Part shown: one piece after another, positions 17,458 to 26,442 of the stretch
How the letters are laid out: every line of letters starts with the position of its first letter
Position numbering within the stretch: the first letter of the stretch is position 1
Origin: Novosphingobium sp. NDB2Meth1
GTDB taxonomy: Bacteria; Pseudomonadota; Alphaproteobacteria; Sphingomonadales; Sphingomonadaceae
NCBI RefSeq assembly: GCF_900117425.1
Contig: NZ_FPEH01000018.1
Coordinates: 1 to 64,000 of the forward strand
Direction of reading: 5' to 3'
Length of the DNA: 64,000 nt
Notes under the pieces: generated by a model
Databases searched by the model: none
Told to the model about the DNA's origin: nothing
Seen by the model: the letters and a program-made list of their open reading frames with translations, nothing else
Position numbers and translations under genes: made by a program

Positions 17458-18305
17458 TCGATCCCGCCGCCATCCTGGCCCATGATTTCGGGCAACCGGT
17501 ACAGGCCTACAGCGCGCGCGATGCCATTCTCTATGCGCTGGGCGTGGGGCTGGGCGGCGATCCGGTCGATTCTGGCGAACTTGCTTTCCTGGACGAGCGG
17601 GCCTTGTCCGTCCTGCCGACTTTTGCGGTCACGCTCTGCACGCCGGGAATGTGGATCAGGGACCCGGCGCTCGGTGTCGATTTCGGCAAGCTCGTCCATT
17701 CGGCGCAGTCTGCCGAGTTCCTCGCGCCGCTGCCGCCCGAGGGCCGGGTGCGCGGCGAAGCGCAGGTCATCTCGTTGACCGACCGGGGCGAAGGCAAGGG
17801 CGCGGTGCTCGTGCTGGAGCGGCGAATCTTCGATGCGGAAAGCGGCGCGCTGTACTGCCGTCTGCATCAAACCCTGCTGCTGCGTGGGGATGGCGGCTTC
17901 GGCGGGCCTCCAACGCCGCGCATCGAGGTGTTGGAGCTCGAGGGTAAGCCCGATCTTGCCGCCCGCTTTGCCACAAGCCCGCGCGCCGCGCTGATCTACC
18001 GCCTGTCAGGTGACTGGAACCCACTCCACCTCGATCCGGCGATAGCCGCAAAGGCCGGGTTTGACCGGCCAATCCTGCAGGGGCTGGCGAGCTACGGCAT
18101 CGCGGGCGTCGCGATTTCGCGCGCCATGGGCCGCGATCCGGCATTGGTGGCCCGCCTCGGCTGCCGTTTTTCCGGCGTCGTGCTGCCTGGAAACGAACTG
18201 GAATTCCGCATCTGGCTTGGTGACGATCACACCGTGCGCTTCACCGCGCATGTTGGGGACCGCAAGGTGCTCGATGCCGGCGAAATCGAATGGAGAACAA
18301 CATGA
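17454..18305 (+). CDS. MFE-2-type enoyl-CoA hydratase 2 (double hot-dog MaoC)
   Basis: A 283-aa protein with two hot-dog halves. The C-terminal half carries LIYRLSGDWNPLHLDPAIA and GFDRPILQGLASYGIAGVA, which is the R-specific hydratase 2 motif of MFE-2. It hydrates 2-enoyl-CoA to the (3R)-hydroxy ester for the SDR encoded just before it. The start is GTG 17454, overlapping the SDR stop as GTGA; no better start exists. It ends in ATGA with the nitronate monooxygenase-like gene. The degenerate N-terminal half is the usual substrate-accommodating domain. Confidence 0.87.
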   Translation: MIDPAAILAHDFGQPVQAYSARDAILYALGVGLGGDPVDSGELAFLDERALSVLPTFAVTLCTPGMWIRDPALGVDFGKLVHSAQSAEFLAPLPPEGRVRGEAQVISLTDRGEGKGAVLVLERRIFDAESGALYCRLHQTLLLRGDGGFGGPPTPRIEVLELEGKPDLAARFATSPRAALIYRLSGDWNPLHLDPAIAAKAGFDRPILQGLASYGIAGVAISRAMGRDPALVARLGCRFSGVVLPGNELEFRIWLGDDHTVRFTAHVGDRKVLDAGEIEWRTT

Positions 18306-19246
18306 CCTCTCGCACCCTGGCGACCAGCCTCAAACAGATGCTTCGGCTTCCGGTCATGGCGGGCCCGATGTTCATCGCCTCGACCGCCGATCTGGTGATC
18401 GCGCAGTGCAAGGCCGGGATCATCGGTTCGATGCCCGCGCTCAATCCGCGTTCGACCGAAGCGCTCGACGAGGATATCGCGCGCATCGCCGAAAACGTGG
18501 GCGGCGCGCCTTATGCGATCAATCTGGTCGCGCACAAATCGAACTCGCGGCTCGATGCTGACCTTGATGTCGTGCTGCGCCACAAGGTGCCCATCGTGGT
18601 GCTGGCGCTCGCGGCCAACCCCGATCTCGTGCGCACGCTGCAAGCCAACGGCAGCCTCGTGTTTCAGGACGTGGTGAAGGACCGCCATGCCCGCAAATGC
18701 GCCGAGATGGGCGTCGACGGGATCATTGCCGTTGGCGCGGGCGCGGGCGGGCATACCGGCGATCTTTCGCCCTTCGCGCTCATGCAGGAAATCCGCGAAT
18801 GGTGGGACGGCCTGCTGATCCTCTCGGGCTGCATCGCCAATGGCCGCTCGGTGCTGGCAGCAGAAGTGCTCGGTGCAGACCTTGCCTATGTCGGCTCGCC
18901 CTTCCTCGCCTCAACCGAGGCGAACACGCAGGACGGCTTCAAGCGAATGATCGTCGAGGGTTCTTCGAAGGACATCGTCGTCACCAACTGCTTCACCGGC
19001 GTGAATGCCAACTTCCTGCGGCCCTCGTTGATCGAACACGGCATGGACCCCGATGCGCTGAAGCCGCACGCGGGCGGGCCGATCAACATCGATGGCGGCG
19101 GCGCCAATGCCAAGGCGTGGAAGGAAATCTGGAGCGCCGGGCAGGGCATCGGCGCGGTGAAACGCGCGGAGCCAGCGGGGGAATGGATCGACTGGCTCGC
19201 GGCAGACTATGCTGCGGCCCGCGCGGCGATCGGTCTGCCGGCCTGA
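18302..19246 (+). CDS. Nitronate monooxygenase-like FMN protein
   Basis: A TIM-barrel flavoprotein of the 2-nitropropane dioxygenase family (314 aa). It has LPVMAGPMFIASTADLV at the N-terminus, AVGAGAGGHTGD (FMN phosphate binding and the catalytic-type His) and VLGADLAYVGSPFLASTEA. In catabolic operons, relatives often act on enoyl-CoA or other unsaturated substrates, not on nitro compounds, so the name describes a family. I use ATG 18302 (overlapping the previous stop), with TGGAGAA upstream; ATG 18290 is an alternative. Confidence 0.78.
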   Translation: MTSRTLATSLKQMLRLPVMAGPMFIASTADLVIAQCKAGIIGSMPALNPRSTEALDEDIARIAENVGGAPYAINLVAHKSNSRLDADLDVVLRHKVPIVVLALAANPDLVRTLQANGSLVFQDVVKDRHARKCAEMGVDGIIAVGAGAGGHTGDLSPFALMQEIREWWDGLLILSGCIANGRSVLAAEVLGADLAYVGSPFLASTEANTQDGFKRMIVEGSSKDIVVTNCFTGVNANFLRPSLIEHGMDPDALKPHAGGPINIDGGGANAKAWKEIWSAGQGIGAVKRAEPAGEWIDWLAADYAAARAAIGLPA

Positions 19247-19250
19247 TCCG

Positions 19251-20372
19251 ATGAGCCTCGACGCGCTTTTCCAGCCGCTGCACCTAGGGGCCCTCACGCT
19301 GCCCAACCGTGTGATCATGGCCCCGCTCACTCGTGCACGTGCCACACCCGGCAACGTGCCGACCGCGCTGATGGCCGAGTACTACGCACAGCGCGCCGAT
19401 TGCGGGCTGATCATTTCAGAAGCGACGGCGGTCGATCCGCTCGGCATGGGCTGGTACCGGGTGCCCGGTCTGTGGACGTCCGAGATGGTCGAAGGCTGGG
19501 CACATGTGACCAGCGCCGTCCACGCGGCGGGCGGGCGGATCTTTGCGCAGCTCTGGCATATGGGGCGGCTCGTGCTGCCCGATTATATCGGCGGCGCGCA
19601 GCCGCTGGGGCCAACACCCCTGCCCGGGGAAGGGCAGACATTTGCGCCGCCGTCGCTGGACTACGATGGCGGTTTTCTGCCGATGAAGCCTTATGTCGTC
19701 CCGCGCGAAATGACCCATGCCGACATCTCACAGGCGGTCGAGGCCTATGGCGGTGGCGCAGCCAATGCGCTCAGGGCCGGGTTCGATGGCGTCGAGATTC
19801 ACGCCGCCAACGGCTATCTGATCGATCAGTTCCTCCAGTCCAACGCCAACCATCGCACCGATGCCTATGGCGGCGATCTGCCCGGGCGCACGCGCCTGCT
19901 GCGCGAGATTATGGCGGCGGTAACTGCAGTGGCCGGGCCAGACCGGGTCGGTATCCGCATCAGCCCGACCAGCGCGCGCAAAGGCATGGGGGACGAGAAC
20001 CCCGATGCGCTCGCCGATGCTGTTGCCTCGCTGGCACAGGAATTCGGCCTGGCCTACATCCACCTGATTGAGCCCATTGCCTCGGGCTTCATGGAGCGGC
20101 CAGAGAACCCAGTCATCTCACGGATCCGGGCGATCTTCCGGGGCGTGGTGATCCAGAACGGCAGCTTTGACGGACCGTCGGCCGATGCCTGCATTGCGGC
20201 GGGGCAGGCCGATGCGGTCTCGTTCGGGCGGCCCTATATCGCAAACCCCGATCTTGTGACGCGCATGCGCGGTGCCTTGCCGCTCGCAGCCGCCGACATG
20301 GACTACGCCTATGTCGGCGATGCGCGCGGCTACAACGATTATCCGACCTGGCGCGCGGCCCCTTCCCAGTAG
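19251..20372 (+). CDS. Old Yellow Enzyme family ene-reductase
   Basis: This FMN-dependent reductase (373 aa) reduces activated C=C bonds of enones or enals. Motifs are LPNRVIMAPLTRARATPGNVPT, AQLWHMGRLV, and EIHAANGYLIDQFLQSNANHR with the His-x-x-Asn substrate pair. YGGDLPGRTRLLREI and the phosphate-binding end SFGRPYIANPDL follow. It begins 4 bases after the preceding stop and is the last gene of this operon. Its 3' end overlaps by 34 bases that of the convergent CoA ligase. Carvone- or cyclohexenone-like intermediates would fit a terpenoid route, as inference. Confidence 0.88.
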   Translation: MSLDALFQPLHLGALTLPNRVIMAPLTRARATPGNVPTALMAEYYAQRADCGLIISEATAVDPLGMGWYRVPGLWTSEMVEGWAHVTSAVHAAGGRIFAQLWHMGRLVLPDYIGGAQPLGPTPLPGEGQTFAPPSLDYDGGFLPMKPYVVPREMTHADISQAVEAYGGGAANALRAGFDGVEIHAANGYLIDQFLQSNANHRTDAYGGDLPGRTRLLREIMAAVTAVAGPDRVGIRISPTSARKGMGDENPDALADAVASLAQEFGLAYIHLIEPIASGFMERPENPVISRIRAIFRGVVIQNGSFDGPSADACIAAGQADAVSFGRPYIANPDLVTRMRGALPLAAADMDYAYVGDARGYNDYPTWRAAPSQ

Positions 20373-21898
20373 GGCGCGCGCAGGTCCTTTTTCGAGACCT
20401 TGCCTGATGGCACCAGCGGGAAGCTTTCCATGAAGGCCACCCGCTTGGGCACCTTGTAGCCCGCTAGCAAGACCCGCGCATGCGCGATCAGCGCGGCCTC
20501 ATCGAGTGTGCTGCCTTCCTTTCGGATCACGCAGGCCATGACCGCTTCACCCCAACGCGCGTCCGGAACGCCGATGACGGCGACTTGCGCGATCTCGGGG
20601 TGGGTCGAGAGCGCGTTCTCGACTTCGGCGCAGTAAATGTTCTCGCCGCCCGAGACGATCATGTCCTTCACCCGGTCGACGATGTAGTAGAGCCCTTCGG
20701 CGTCGCGGCGGGCAACGTCGCCGGTGCGGTACCAGCCATGTTGCAGCACCTTGGCGGTGGCTTCTTCCTGCTTCCAGTAGCCTGGCGTAATCGCGGGGGC
20801 GCGGACGACAAGTTCACCCGGCTCGCCATCGGGTACTTCGTTCCCCGCCGGATCAACGATGCGGAATTCGATCAGCGGCAGGGGCCGGCCGCAGCTTTGC
20901 AGCTTGGCTTCGTTCTCGAGATCGTGCTCCTCCGGGCGCAGGATCGAGAAGGCACCGCCTGCCTCGGTTGCGCCGTAGAACTGCATGAACTTGCACGGCA
21001 TTTGCACGATGGCGCGCTTGATCAGGCCGAGCGAGATGGCAGAGCCTGCATAGAGCACCATGCGCAAGGACGAGAAGTCCGTCTCGGCGGCGCGCGGATG
21101 ATCGAGCAGCATCTGGATCATCGTCGGCGTCAGCGTCAGCAGAGTCGGACGATCGCGCTGGATCGCCTCGCAAACGGCTCCCGGATCAAACTGGCGGATG
21201 ATCGAAACCGCCACCCCGTTGTAGAGGCATTGATAGGCAATGCCGATCGACAGGAGGTGGAAATTCGGCAGCGGGTTGATGAAGATGTCGCCATCATGCC
21301 ACTCGTAGCTGGGTTCAAGATGCTCGCACAGGCGCATGCGGTTGAACCCGCCGTGGCTCAGCATCACGCCCTTGGGCTTGCCCGTGGTGCCCGAGGTGTA
21401 GAGCTGGATGGCGATGTCTTCCTCGCTGATGAACAGCGCGGGCTTGGCGGCGCTTTCGCCTGCGTAACGCAGTTCGAGGGTATCCTCGTTATCGAACCAG
21501 ATTGTTTCGACAGGGCAGCCCGAAGCCTCCAGTGCGGCATGCCACAAGTCCGCCAGCGCGCGCTCGGCAAACACGATCCGCGCTTCGCTATCCTGGATCA
21601 ACTGCGCCAGTTCCGCTGCCGAAAGCCGCCAGTTCAGAGGCACGAACGCGGCGCGGGTGCGGGCGGTGCCGACAAGCGCGAAGTAGAAATCGGGGGTGTT
21701 GAGGCCGAGAAAGCCGATCCGCTCGCCCGCGCCCACGCCTTGGCCAAGCAGGCCGTTGGCGACCCGGTTGGACACCGCATCGTACTCGGCAAAGGAGATC
21801 GTGCGGTCACCATGAACCAGTGCGCGCCGCGCAGGCGTGGTGCGCGCATGGTACTCGATGAACTCGCCGAGCGTCCTGACTTCGGGATAGAGCCACAT
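20339..21898 (-). CDS. AMP-forming acyl-CoA ligase (FadD/FadK-like)
   Basis: A 519-aa ANL ligase that makes acyl-CoA from a carboxylate, ATP and CoA. Motifs are YTSGTTGKPKGVMLSHGG for ATP phosphates, MQFYGATEAGG, the hinge YRTGDVARRDAEGLYYIVDR and the catalytic Lys in VPSGKVSKKDLR. ATG 21898 starts the protein MWLYPEVRTLGEFIEYHA; upstream in-frame sequence is antisense to or overlapping the enoyl-CoA hydratase and was excluded. It follows the hydratase gene by 19 bases, so both likely belong to one transcript with the alcohol dehydrogenase. Confidence 0.88.
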   Translation of the reverse strand: MWLYPEVRTLGEFIEYHARTTPARRALVHGDRTISFAEYDAVSNRVANGLLGQGVGAGERIGFLGLNTPDFYFALVGTARTRAAFVPLNWRLSAAELAQLIQDSEARIVFAERALADLWHAALEASGCPVETIWFDNEDTLELRYAGESAAKPALFISEEDIAIQLYTSGTTGKPKGVMLSHGGFNRMRLCEHLEPSYEWHDGDIFINPLPNFHLLSIGIAYQCLYNGVAVSIIRQFDPGAVCEAIQRDRPTLLTLTPTMIQMLLDHPRAAETDFSSLRMVLYAGSAISLGLIKRAIVQMPCKFMQFYGATEAGGAFSILRPEEHDLENEAKLQSCGRPLPLIEFRIVDPAGNEVPDGEPGELVVRAPAITPGYWKQEEATAKVLQHGWYRTGDVARRDAEGLYYIVDRVKDMIVSGGENIYCAEVENALSTHPEIAQVAVIGVPDARWGEAVMACVIRKEGSTLDEAALIAHARVLLAGYKVPKRVAFMESFPLVPSGKVSKKDLRAPYWEGAARQVG

Positions 21899-21917
21899 GA
21901 TCAGGTCCTTTCGCTGA

Positions 21918-22706
21918 TCATCGGCCGGTGAAAGCCGCTTTGCGCTTGGCGGCAAAGGCGGTGAGCCCCTCGCGCGCATCGGCGGTTCCTGCCACGCGGG
22001 CCAGCGCCTGTGCTTCGAGCTCAAGCTGCGCATCGAGCGGAGTTGTCGCGGCGGAAACGAGCAGGCGGCGGATTTCGCCATAGGCCTGGGTCGGGCCATT
22101 TGCGAGCTGCTTCGCAATCGCTTCGGCGCGCGCGGCAAGCGCATCGGCCTCCACGATCTCGTCCGCCAGGCCCGCTGCCAGAGCGGTCTGCGCATCGAGC
22201 GTTTCGTTGAGCAGCAGGTACTTGCGCGCGCGAGCGAGGCCCATGCGGCGGCTGAGCATGATCGAGCTGCTGGCATCGCAGCAATAGCCGATCCCGGCAT
22301 AGGCCGCGACGAAGCGCGTGCCCGGCTCTGTCACGATGATATCGGCACCGGCGATCATCCCCGCCATGCCGCCCGCGCAGATGCCCTGCACGGCAGCGAC
22401 AATCGGCGCATCCATGCGCTGCAGGCGCGCAATGCCGACATGAAGGTCTGCCGTCCAGCGCTTGATCTGGAGCGGCAGGCTGTCGAGCTGCGAGACAAAC
22501 ATCGCGATGTCGCCGCCATAGCTGAAGGCCTTGCCTTCGGCCGAGATCAGCACGGCGCGGACCGTGGAATCGGACGAAAGCTCGTTCGCCACGTCGCAGA
22601 ACTCGGCGCAGAACGTGCCATCGATCGGGTTGCCGCGCGCGGGCTGGATGAAGGTGAGGCGGGCAAGGCCGCCCTCCCGGTCGATGCGCATCGAAGTGTA
22701 GGTCAT
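21918..22706 (-). CDS. Enoyl-CoA hydratase/isomerase family protein
   Basis: A crotonase-fold protein (262 aa) with the CoA pocket KAFSYGGDIAMF and an oxyanion region VQGICAGGMAGMIAGADIIV. Where hydratases have a Glu pair, it reads AAYAGIGYCCDASSSIMLSRRMG, like the PaaG-type isomerase group, so hydratase versus isomerase cannot be decided. The ATG at 22706 starts MTYTSMRID. The stop of the alcohol dehydrogenase gene is 12 bases upstream and the ligase ATG is 19 bases downstream. Confidence 0.83.
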   Translation of the reverse strand: MTYTSMRIDREGGLARLTFIQPARGNPIDGTFCAEFCDVANELSSDSTVRAVLISAEGKAFSYGGDIAMFVSQLDSLPLQIKRWTADLHVGIARLQRMDAPIVAAVQGICAGGMAGMIAGADIIVTEPGTRFVAAYAGIGYCCDASSSIMLSRRMGLARARKYLLLNETLDAQTALAAGLADEIVEADALAARAEAIAKQLANGPTQAYGEIRRLLVSAATTPLDAQLELEAQALARVAGTADAREGLTAFAAKRKAAFTGR

Positions 22707-22717
22707 GTGGGTAATCC

Positions 22718-23818
22718 TCAGTCGATGAGCAGCACGGCCTTGACGCACTTGCCGTGGTGGGCGTCGTCGATGGCCTCGTTGATCTGGCCCAGGCGGTAGG
22801 TCCTGATGAATTTCTCGATGGGGAGGCGGCCCGCCTTGTGATGGGCGATCAGCTCAGGAAGGAACACCGCCGGATCGGAATCGCCCTCGATGATCCCGCG
22901 CACGGTACCGCCCTGGGTGATGAACTGCACGACCGGCACTGGCAGCGCGGCATCGAGCGAACCGGGTACGCCGAGCAATCCGATGCGACCGCGATTGGCG
23001 ATCATGTTCACGCTCTGCTCGACCACCGGCATATAGCCGCTGGTATCGAGCACCATGTCCGCACCCTCGGGCACGATGCCGCGCACCGCGCTCGCCATAT
23101 CGCCCTGTCCGTCGAGCACATGCGTCGCGCCAAGCTGCAAGGCCAGCGCGCGGCGGCCTTCTTGCGGCTCGATCACGATGATCGTGGTGCAACCGGCGAT
23201 CTTGCCGCCGAGCAGGGCGGAAAGCCCGACCGCGCCCGCTCCCAGCACCACCAGCGTTTCGCCCGCCTTGGCGCCGAGCGAGCGCATGACGCCGCCCGCG
23301 CCGGTCTGGATGCCGCAGCCCAGCGGCGCGAGGACCGCAAGATCGGCATCGTCATCGACCTTGAGCACATTGCGCTCGTTCGCGATGGCGAGCGAGGCGA
23401 ACGAGGACTGACCGAAGAAGTTGTCCGAAACCGGCTGGCCATCGCGGGTCACGCGCGTCGAGCCGTCACCGCGCATGGCAACCATGTTGAGCGGCACGAA
23501 GTTGCTGCAATAGGCAGGTTCATGGCGGCTGCAGGGCTTGCACGCGCCGCACGAATTGAACGTCAGCAGCACCTTGTCACCCGGCTTCACGCTGGTGACG
23601 CCTTCGCCGACCGCATCGACAATCCCGGCGCCCTCATGGCCAAGAATGGCCGGAAACTGCAGCCCCATCGCGCCCGAGGCGACGACCAGATCGGTGTGGC
23701 AGATGCCCGCCGCCTTGATCGCGACACGCACTTCGCCCGCCTGAGGGGCAGCGACATCGACCGCCTCGATCGAGAACGGACCCATGGGCTGGTTGAGGAC
23801 GGCAGCGGTGGCGTTCAT
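22718..23818 (-). CDS. Zinc-dependent aryl/benzyl-type alcohol dehydrogenase
   Basis: A 366-aa medium-chain dehydrogenase. Catalytic zinc ligands are Cys40 (AGICHTDL) and His61-Glu62 (GHEGAG); structural zinc ligands are Cys90, 93, 96 and 104. The NAD fold has LGAGAVGLSALLGGKIAG. The overall shape, with a conserved SFASLAIANERNVLKV stretch, resembles benzyl alcohol dehydrogenase and related terpene alcohol dehydrogenases. It could oxidise the primary alcohol produced by one of the two hydroxylases in this window. No classical aldehyde dehydrogenase of the ALDH superfamily lies in the window to take the next step. Confidence 0.85.
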   Translation of the reverse strand: MNATAAVLNQPMGPFSIEAVDVAAPQAGEVRVAIKAAGICHTDLVVASGAMGLQFPAILGHEGAGIVDAVGEGVTSVKPGDKVLLTFNSCGACKPCSRHEPAYCSNFVPLNMVAMRGDGSTRVTRDGQPVSDNFFGQSSFASLAIANERNVLKVDDDADLAVLAPLGCGIQTGAGGVMRSLGAKAGETLVVLGAGAVGLSALLGGKIAGCTTIIVIEPQEGRRALALQLGATHVLDGQGDMASAVRGIVPEGADMVLDTSGYMPVVEQSVNMIANRGRIGLLGVPGSLDAALPVPVVQFITQGGTVRGIIEGDSDPAVFLPELIAHHKAGRLPIEKFIRTYRLGQINEAIDDAHHGKCVKAVLLID

Positions 23819-23838
23819 GGCAAGGGTTCCTTGACTGG

Positions 23839-24819
23839 TCAGTAGCGGGTGCGGATCGCGTCGCGGTGACGCGTGAGGTAGGCGCGGCTGAGGCCGATCT
23901 GCTGCACGCCGTAGCCGCGGCGCACGCCATCGGAGCTGACGCAGGTGACGCGGAGCGAGCTTTGCAGATACGTGTTGGAAGGGCAGGGCGCCCAGTAGCA
24001 GCCGTTCGTGGTGCCGTAGCTCAGAACGAACGTCTTGCCGCGCACGTCCGTCACGCTGAGACGGCCGCTCATGGGCATTGCGCCCATGTAGTCCTGCTCG
24101 CCCTCGCTCGAGACGATGCCGTAGACATGACCCTCTTCCAGTACGTAGCCGCTGACGTGCGGTCCCAGGACCTTGGTCTTAGCGATATCGTGACCAGTAA
24201 ACAAGTGTACGGTTAACGCTTCGCCGAAACTGGCATGCCACCAGATCACCGCGCCGTTGTCGCGCTCGGGGCGGGGGCCCCAGCTGCGATCACCGGTCTC
24301 GACGCAATCGACCGCATGTGTGCGGCCGCGCACCGTGAGCGAGCCGGTGATGCGGTAGGTCTGCTCGTAGTGCCCGGACCAGCTGGAATCCCACGCCGGG
24401 CCCTGCCGCGCGGCGGCGGTCGGGTCCATGGCGGGGTCGTTGATATCATAGGGTGCGTGGAGCGCCCGGTACTGCAGGTCGAATCGGGTATCGTCGATGC
24501 CTTCGTACTTGAGATGGTAGAGCCCCAGCGGCTCGATCACCTCGAACGACAGCCCGTTGGGCAGCGCGAACGTGGTCAGCGTTTCCGGACAGGGCAGGTG
24601 CTGCATGTTGTCGACGTAGAGCTGGTCCTCCCACAACGGTGCGATCCGGTCGAGAATGGTCACGTCGCACATCGCAACGCCCAGCTTTGGCCGGGTGACG
24701 AGGTAGACGATGACGTTGATGTTGGCCTCGGGCACGCAGAACGGCAGCGCGAGGGTTTCCGCCCACTGCCAGGGCGAAGCGTCCGTGAAGTGGAAGTCGA
24801 AATCTTCGGGGCGGATCAC
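23839..24819 (-). CDS. CrtC/AttH-like lipocalin-fold protein (hydroxyneurosporene synthase-related)
   Basis: A 326-aa beta-rich protein with GVAMCDVTILDR, ETGDRSWGPRPERDNGAVIWWHA and a C-terminal YGTTNGCYWAPC stretch. The D-R-S-W-G-x-R motif is typical of proteins annotated as carotenoid 1,2-hydratase (CrtC/AttH) relatives in actinobacteria and sphingomonads. The function is unknown, but the CrtC fold hydrates an isolated terpenoid double bond. I start at GTG 24819, which overlaps the preceding stop (GTGA). An ATG at 24849 would overlap by 33 bases. A second protein of this kind lies at 26443. Confidence 0.75.
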   Translation of the reverse strand: MIRPEDFDFHFTDASPWQWAETLALPFCVPEANINVIVYLVTRPKLGVAMCDVTILDRIAPLWEDQLYVDNMQHLPCPETLTTFALPNGLSFEVIEPLGLYHLKYEGIDDTRFDLQYRALHAPYDINDPAMDPTAAARQGPAWDSSWSGHYEQTYRITGSLTVRGRTHAVDCVETGDRSWGPRPERDNGAVIWWHASFGEALTVHLFTGHDIAKTKVLGPHVSGYVLEEGHVYGIVSSEGEQDYMGAMPMSGRLSVTDVRGKTFVLSYGTTNGCYWAPCPSNTYLQSSLRVTCVSSDGVRRGYGVQQIGLSRAYLTRHRDAIRTRY

Positions 24820-25286
24820 AGCGTGTCGAACCCGAAGGGTGCGAACCATTGGCGATCCTTGAGGGTGCGCGGGGCCTCGTGCGACAGGATGATGCCTGGC
24901 AGCGCAACCTTCGCGTTGCTGGAGCCATCTGCCGAAACGGCCTTGACCAGGGCATCGACCGCTTCGAGCACGGCAGCCCGCTGCCCGCGCACATCGCCGC
25001 CGTCTGCCGCCGCGACCGCGGCGTTCATCGCAGCAAGGGCAGCGGTGGTCTGCTCGCCGCCGGTGACGGTGCCGGCGAGATCGCGTGCGACCGCAACCGC
25101 ATCGTCCAGTTCTTCGCGCTCGAATGCAGGCACCGCGTCGAACTGCGCGCGCAGGATCTGAAGGTGACCGATACACAGGTGTACCTGTTCCTGTGCCAGC
25201 GAGGCTTCGGGTGGCAGGTGCGGGAGGATCACTTCGGACAGCGCGCGCACGATGCTGGCGAGCCGTTCATCGACATTGGGAGTCAT
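24816..25286 (-). CDS. DUF6285-type helical protein
   Basis: A 156-aa mostly helical, alanine-rich protein without catalytic motifs. From memory it looks like the DUF6285 family, which sits next to aminoglycoside-phosphotransferase-like genes in lipid and steroid catabolic loci. The start ATG at 25286 overlaps the kinase stop by 4 bases, and its stop overlaps the CrtC-like start, so all three are coupled. It may be a small accessory subunit of the phosphotransferase, by context only. Confidence 0.7.
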   Translation of the reverse strand: MTPNVDERLASIVRALSEVILPHLPPEASLAQEQVHLCIGHLQILRAQFDAVPAFEREELDDAVAVARDLAGTVTGGEQTTAALAAMNAAVAAADGGDVRGQRAAVLEAVDALVKAVSADGSSNAKVALPGIILSHEAPRTLKDRQWFAPFGFDTL

Positions 25287-26431
25287 GCGGGGGCTCCCTG
25301 AGACAGCAGGCGGACGAGATCACCGGCAAAGATGGCGGTGGCGCATCCGAGGAAGGTCAGCAGCACATCCTGATGGTTGTGCTGCGATCGGGCGGCGGCA
25401 AGGCCATTGGCAGCGCAGATGACGTAGCACTTGTAGCTCGAGAGCACGTCGTAGAAGTGCAGCGTGGTGCGGTTCACGGTGCGGCCCGAGCGGCGCTCGT
25501 ATTCGGTGATGAACTCCTCGCGCTCGAACAGGTCGCTGGCACGGAACGTGCCGTCTTCGTTGGTGCCGAAGATCTGCATCAGCACCCAGCCGAGGTCCTC
25601 GTGGAAGTCGCCGATACGCGCGAGTTCCCAATCGAGCAGCGCGGTGATCTGGCCGCTCGCTTCGTCGAACAGGTAATTGCCGGTGCGATAGTCGCCGTGG
25701 GTCAGCACGAGGTTTTCGGGCGGGCAGGGCGGCAGATTGTCCGCAAGCCACTGCTGCGCCAGCGCGACGATGGGCCGCGTTTCGCCATGGTCGATCCGCC
25801 AGAGCTCATGCCAATAGTTGATTACCCAGCGCGCCGCCTGCAGGTCATCGGCGTCGGGCACTTCGAAACCGGGCAGCGGGTTCGCCCGGAAATCGTAGGC
25901 ATGGATTGTGACGAGGTGATCGAGGAACTGGTCACGCAGCTTCGCGCGCAGGTCCTCACCCAGCCATGTGCCGAGCCCGGACACCTTCACGCCCGAACCG
26001 CTCGGCTTGGTGACGCCCGAGACGACTTTCATGATCGCGGCGGGCTGGGGGAAGTGCGAGCCGGCAGGATCGACCCACGCCGCTTCGGGAACGGGCACCA
26101 CGCCTGCCATGGCCTGCAGCAGGATGAATTCGCGCTCGCGATCCGTCTCGGTGATCGCCGAGCGCGGGTCCATGCGCAGCAGGTATTGCTGCCGCGCTCC
26201 CTCGGCATCGGTCAGCGTGAAGAAGAACTGCTCCTTCGAGGCGCCCCCGCCGACACGGCGAACGCCGTCGACAACGGCGCCGGGACAGACCTTGTCGAAG
26301 TAACTGGCCAGCAGGTCGGTCACTTCGGGGATGAGCGCGGCCCGGTAGGGCGGGAGGCTGCGGTTCGCGGCACGGCGATCAAGGATGCGCCGGTTGACGG
26401 CCTCCATGTCGTTCAGCGTGGCTGTGGTCAT
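25283..26431 (-). CDS. Aminoglycoside-phosphotransferase-fold kinase
   Basis: This 382-aa APH/choline-kinase-fold protein has the catalytic loop VLTHGDYRTGNYLFD and the metal-binding ALLDWELARIGDFHEDLGWV, both intact. The N-terminal lobe has GGASKEQFFFTLTD. In catabolic loci such kinases are unlikely to confer drug resistance; they presumably phosphorylate a hydroxyl on a pathway or lipid compound. It sits between two CrtC-like genes and DUF6285. The ATG at 26431 follows the CrtC-like gene stop by 11 bases. Confidence 0.82.
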   Translation of the reverse strand: MTTATLNDMEAVNRRILDRRAANRSLPPYRAALIPEVTDLLASYFDKVCPGAVVDGVRRVGGGASKEQFFFTLTDAEGARQQYLLRMDPRSAITETDREREFILLQAMAGVVPVPEAAWVDPAGSHFPQPAAIMKVVSGVTKPSGSGVKVSGLGTWLGEDLRAKLRDQFLDHLVTIHAYDFRANPLPGFEVPDADDLQAARWVINYWHELWRIDHGETRPIVALAQQWLADNLPPCPPENLVLTHGDYRTGNYLFDEASGQITALLDWELARIGDFHEDLGWVLMQIFGTNEDGTFRASDLFEREEFITEYERRSGRTVNRTTLHFYDVLSSYKCYVICAANGLAAARSQHNHQDVLLTFLGCATAIFAGDLVRLLSQGAPA

Positions 26432-26442
26432 TGCGGGACCTT

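Noticed and set aside
22754..23845. 363-residue plus-strand frame opposite the alcohol dehydrogenase
   Set aside because: Composition is His/Arg/Asp-rich shadow; the opposite strand has all zinc ligands.
25283..26431. Antibiotic resistance role for the aminoglycoside-phosphotransferase-fold protein
   Set aside because: It is embedded in a coupled catabolic set with CrtC-like and DUF6285 genes, and this APH subgroup is common in lipid-catabolic loci.
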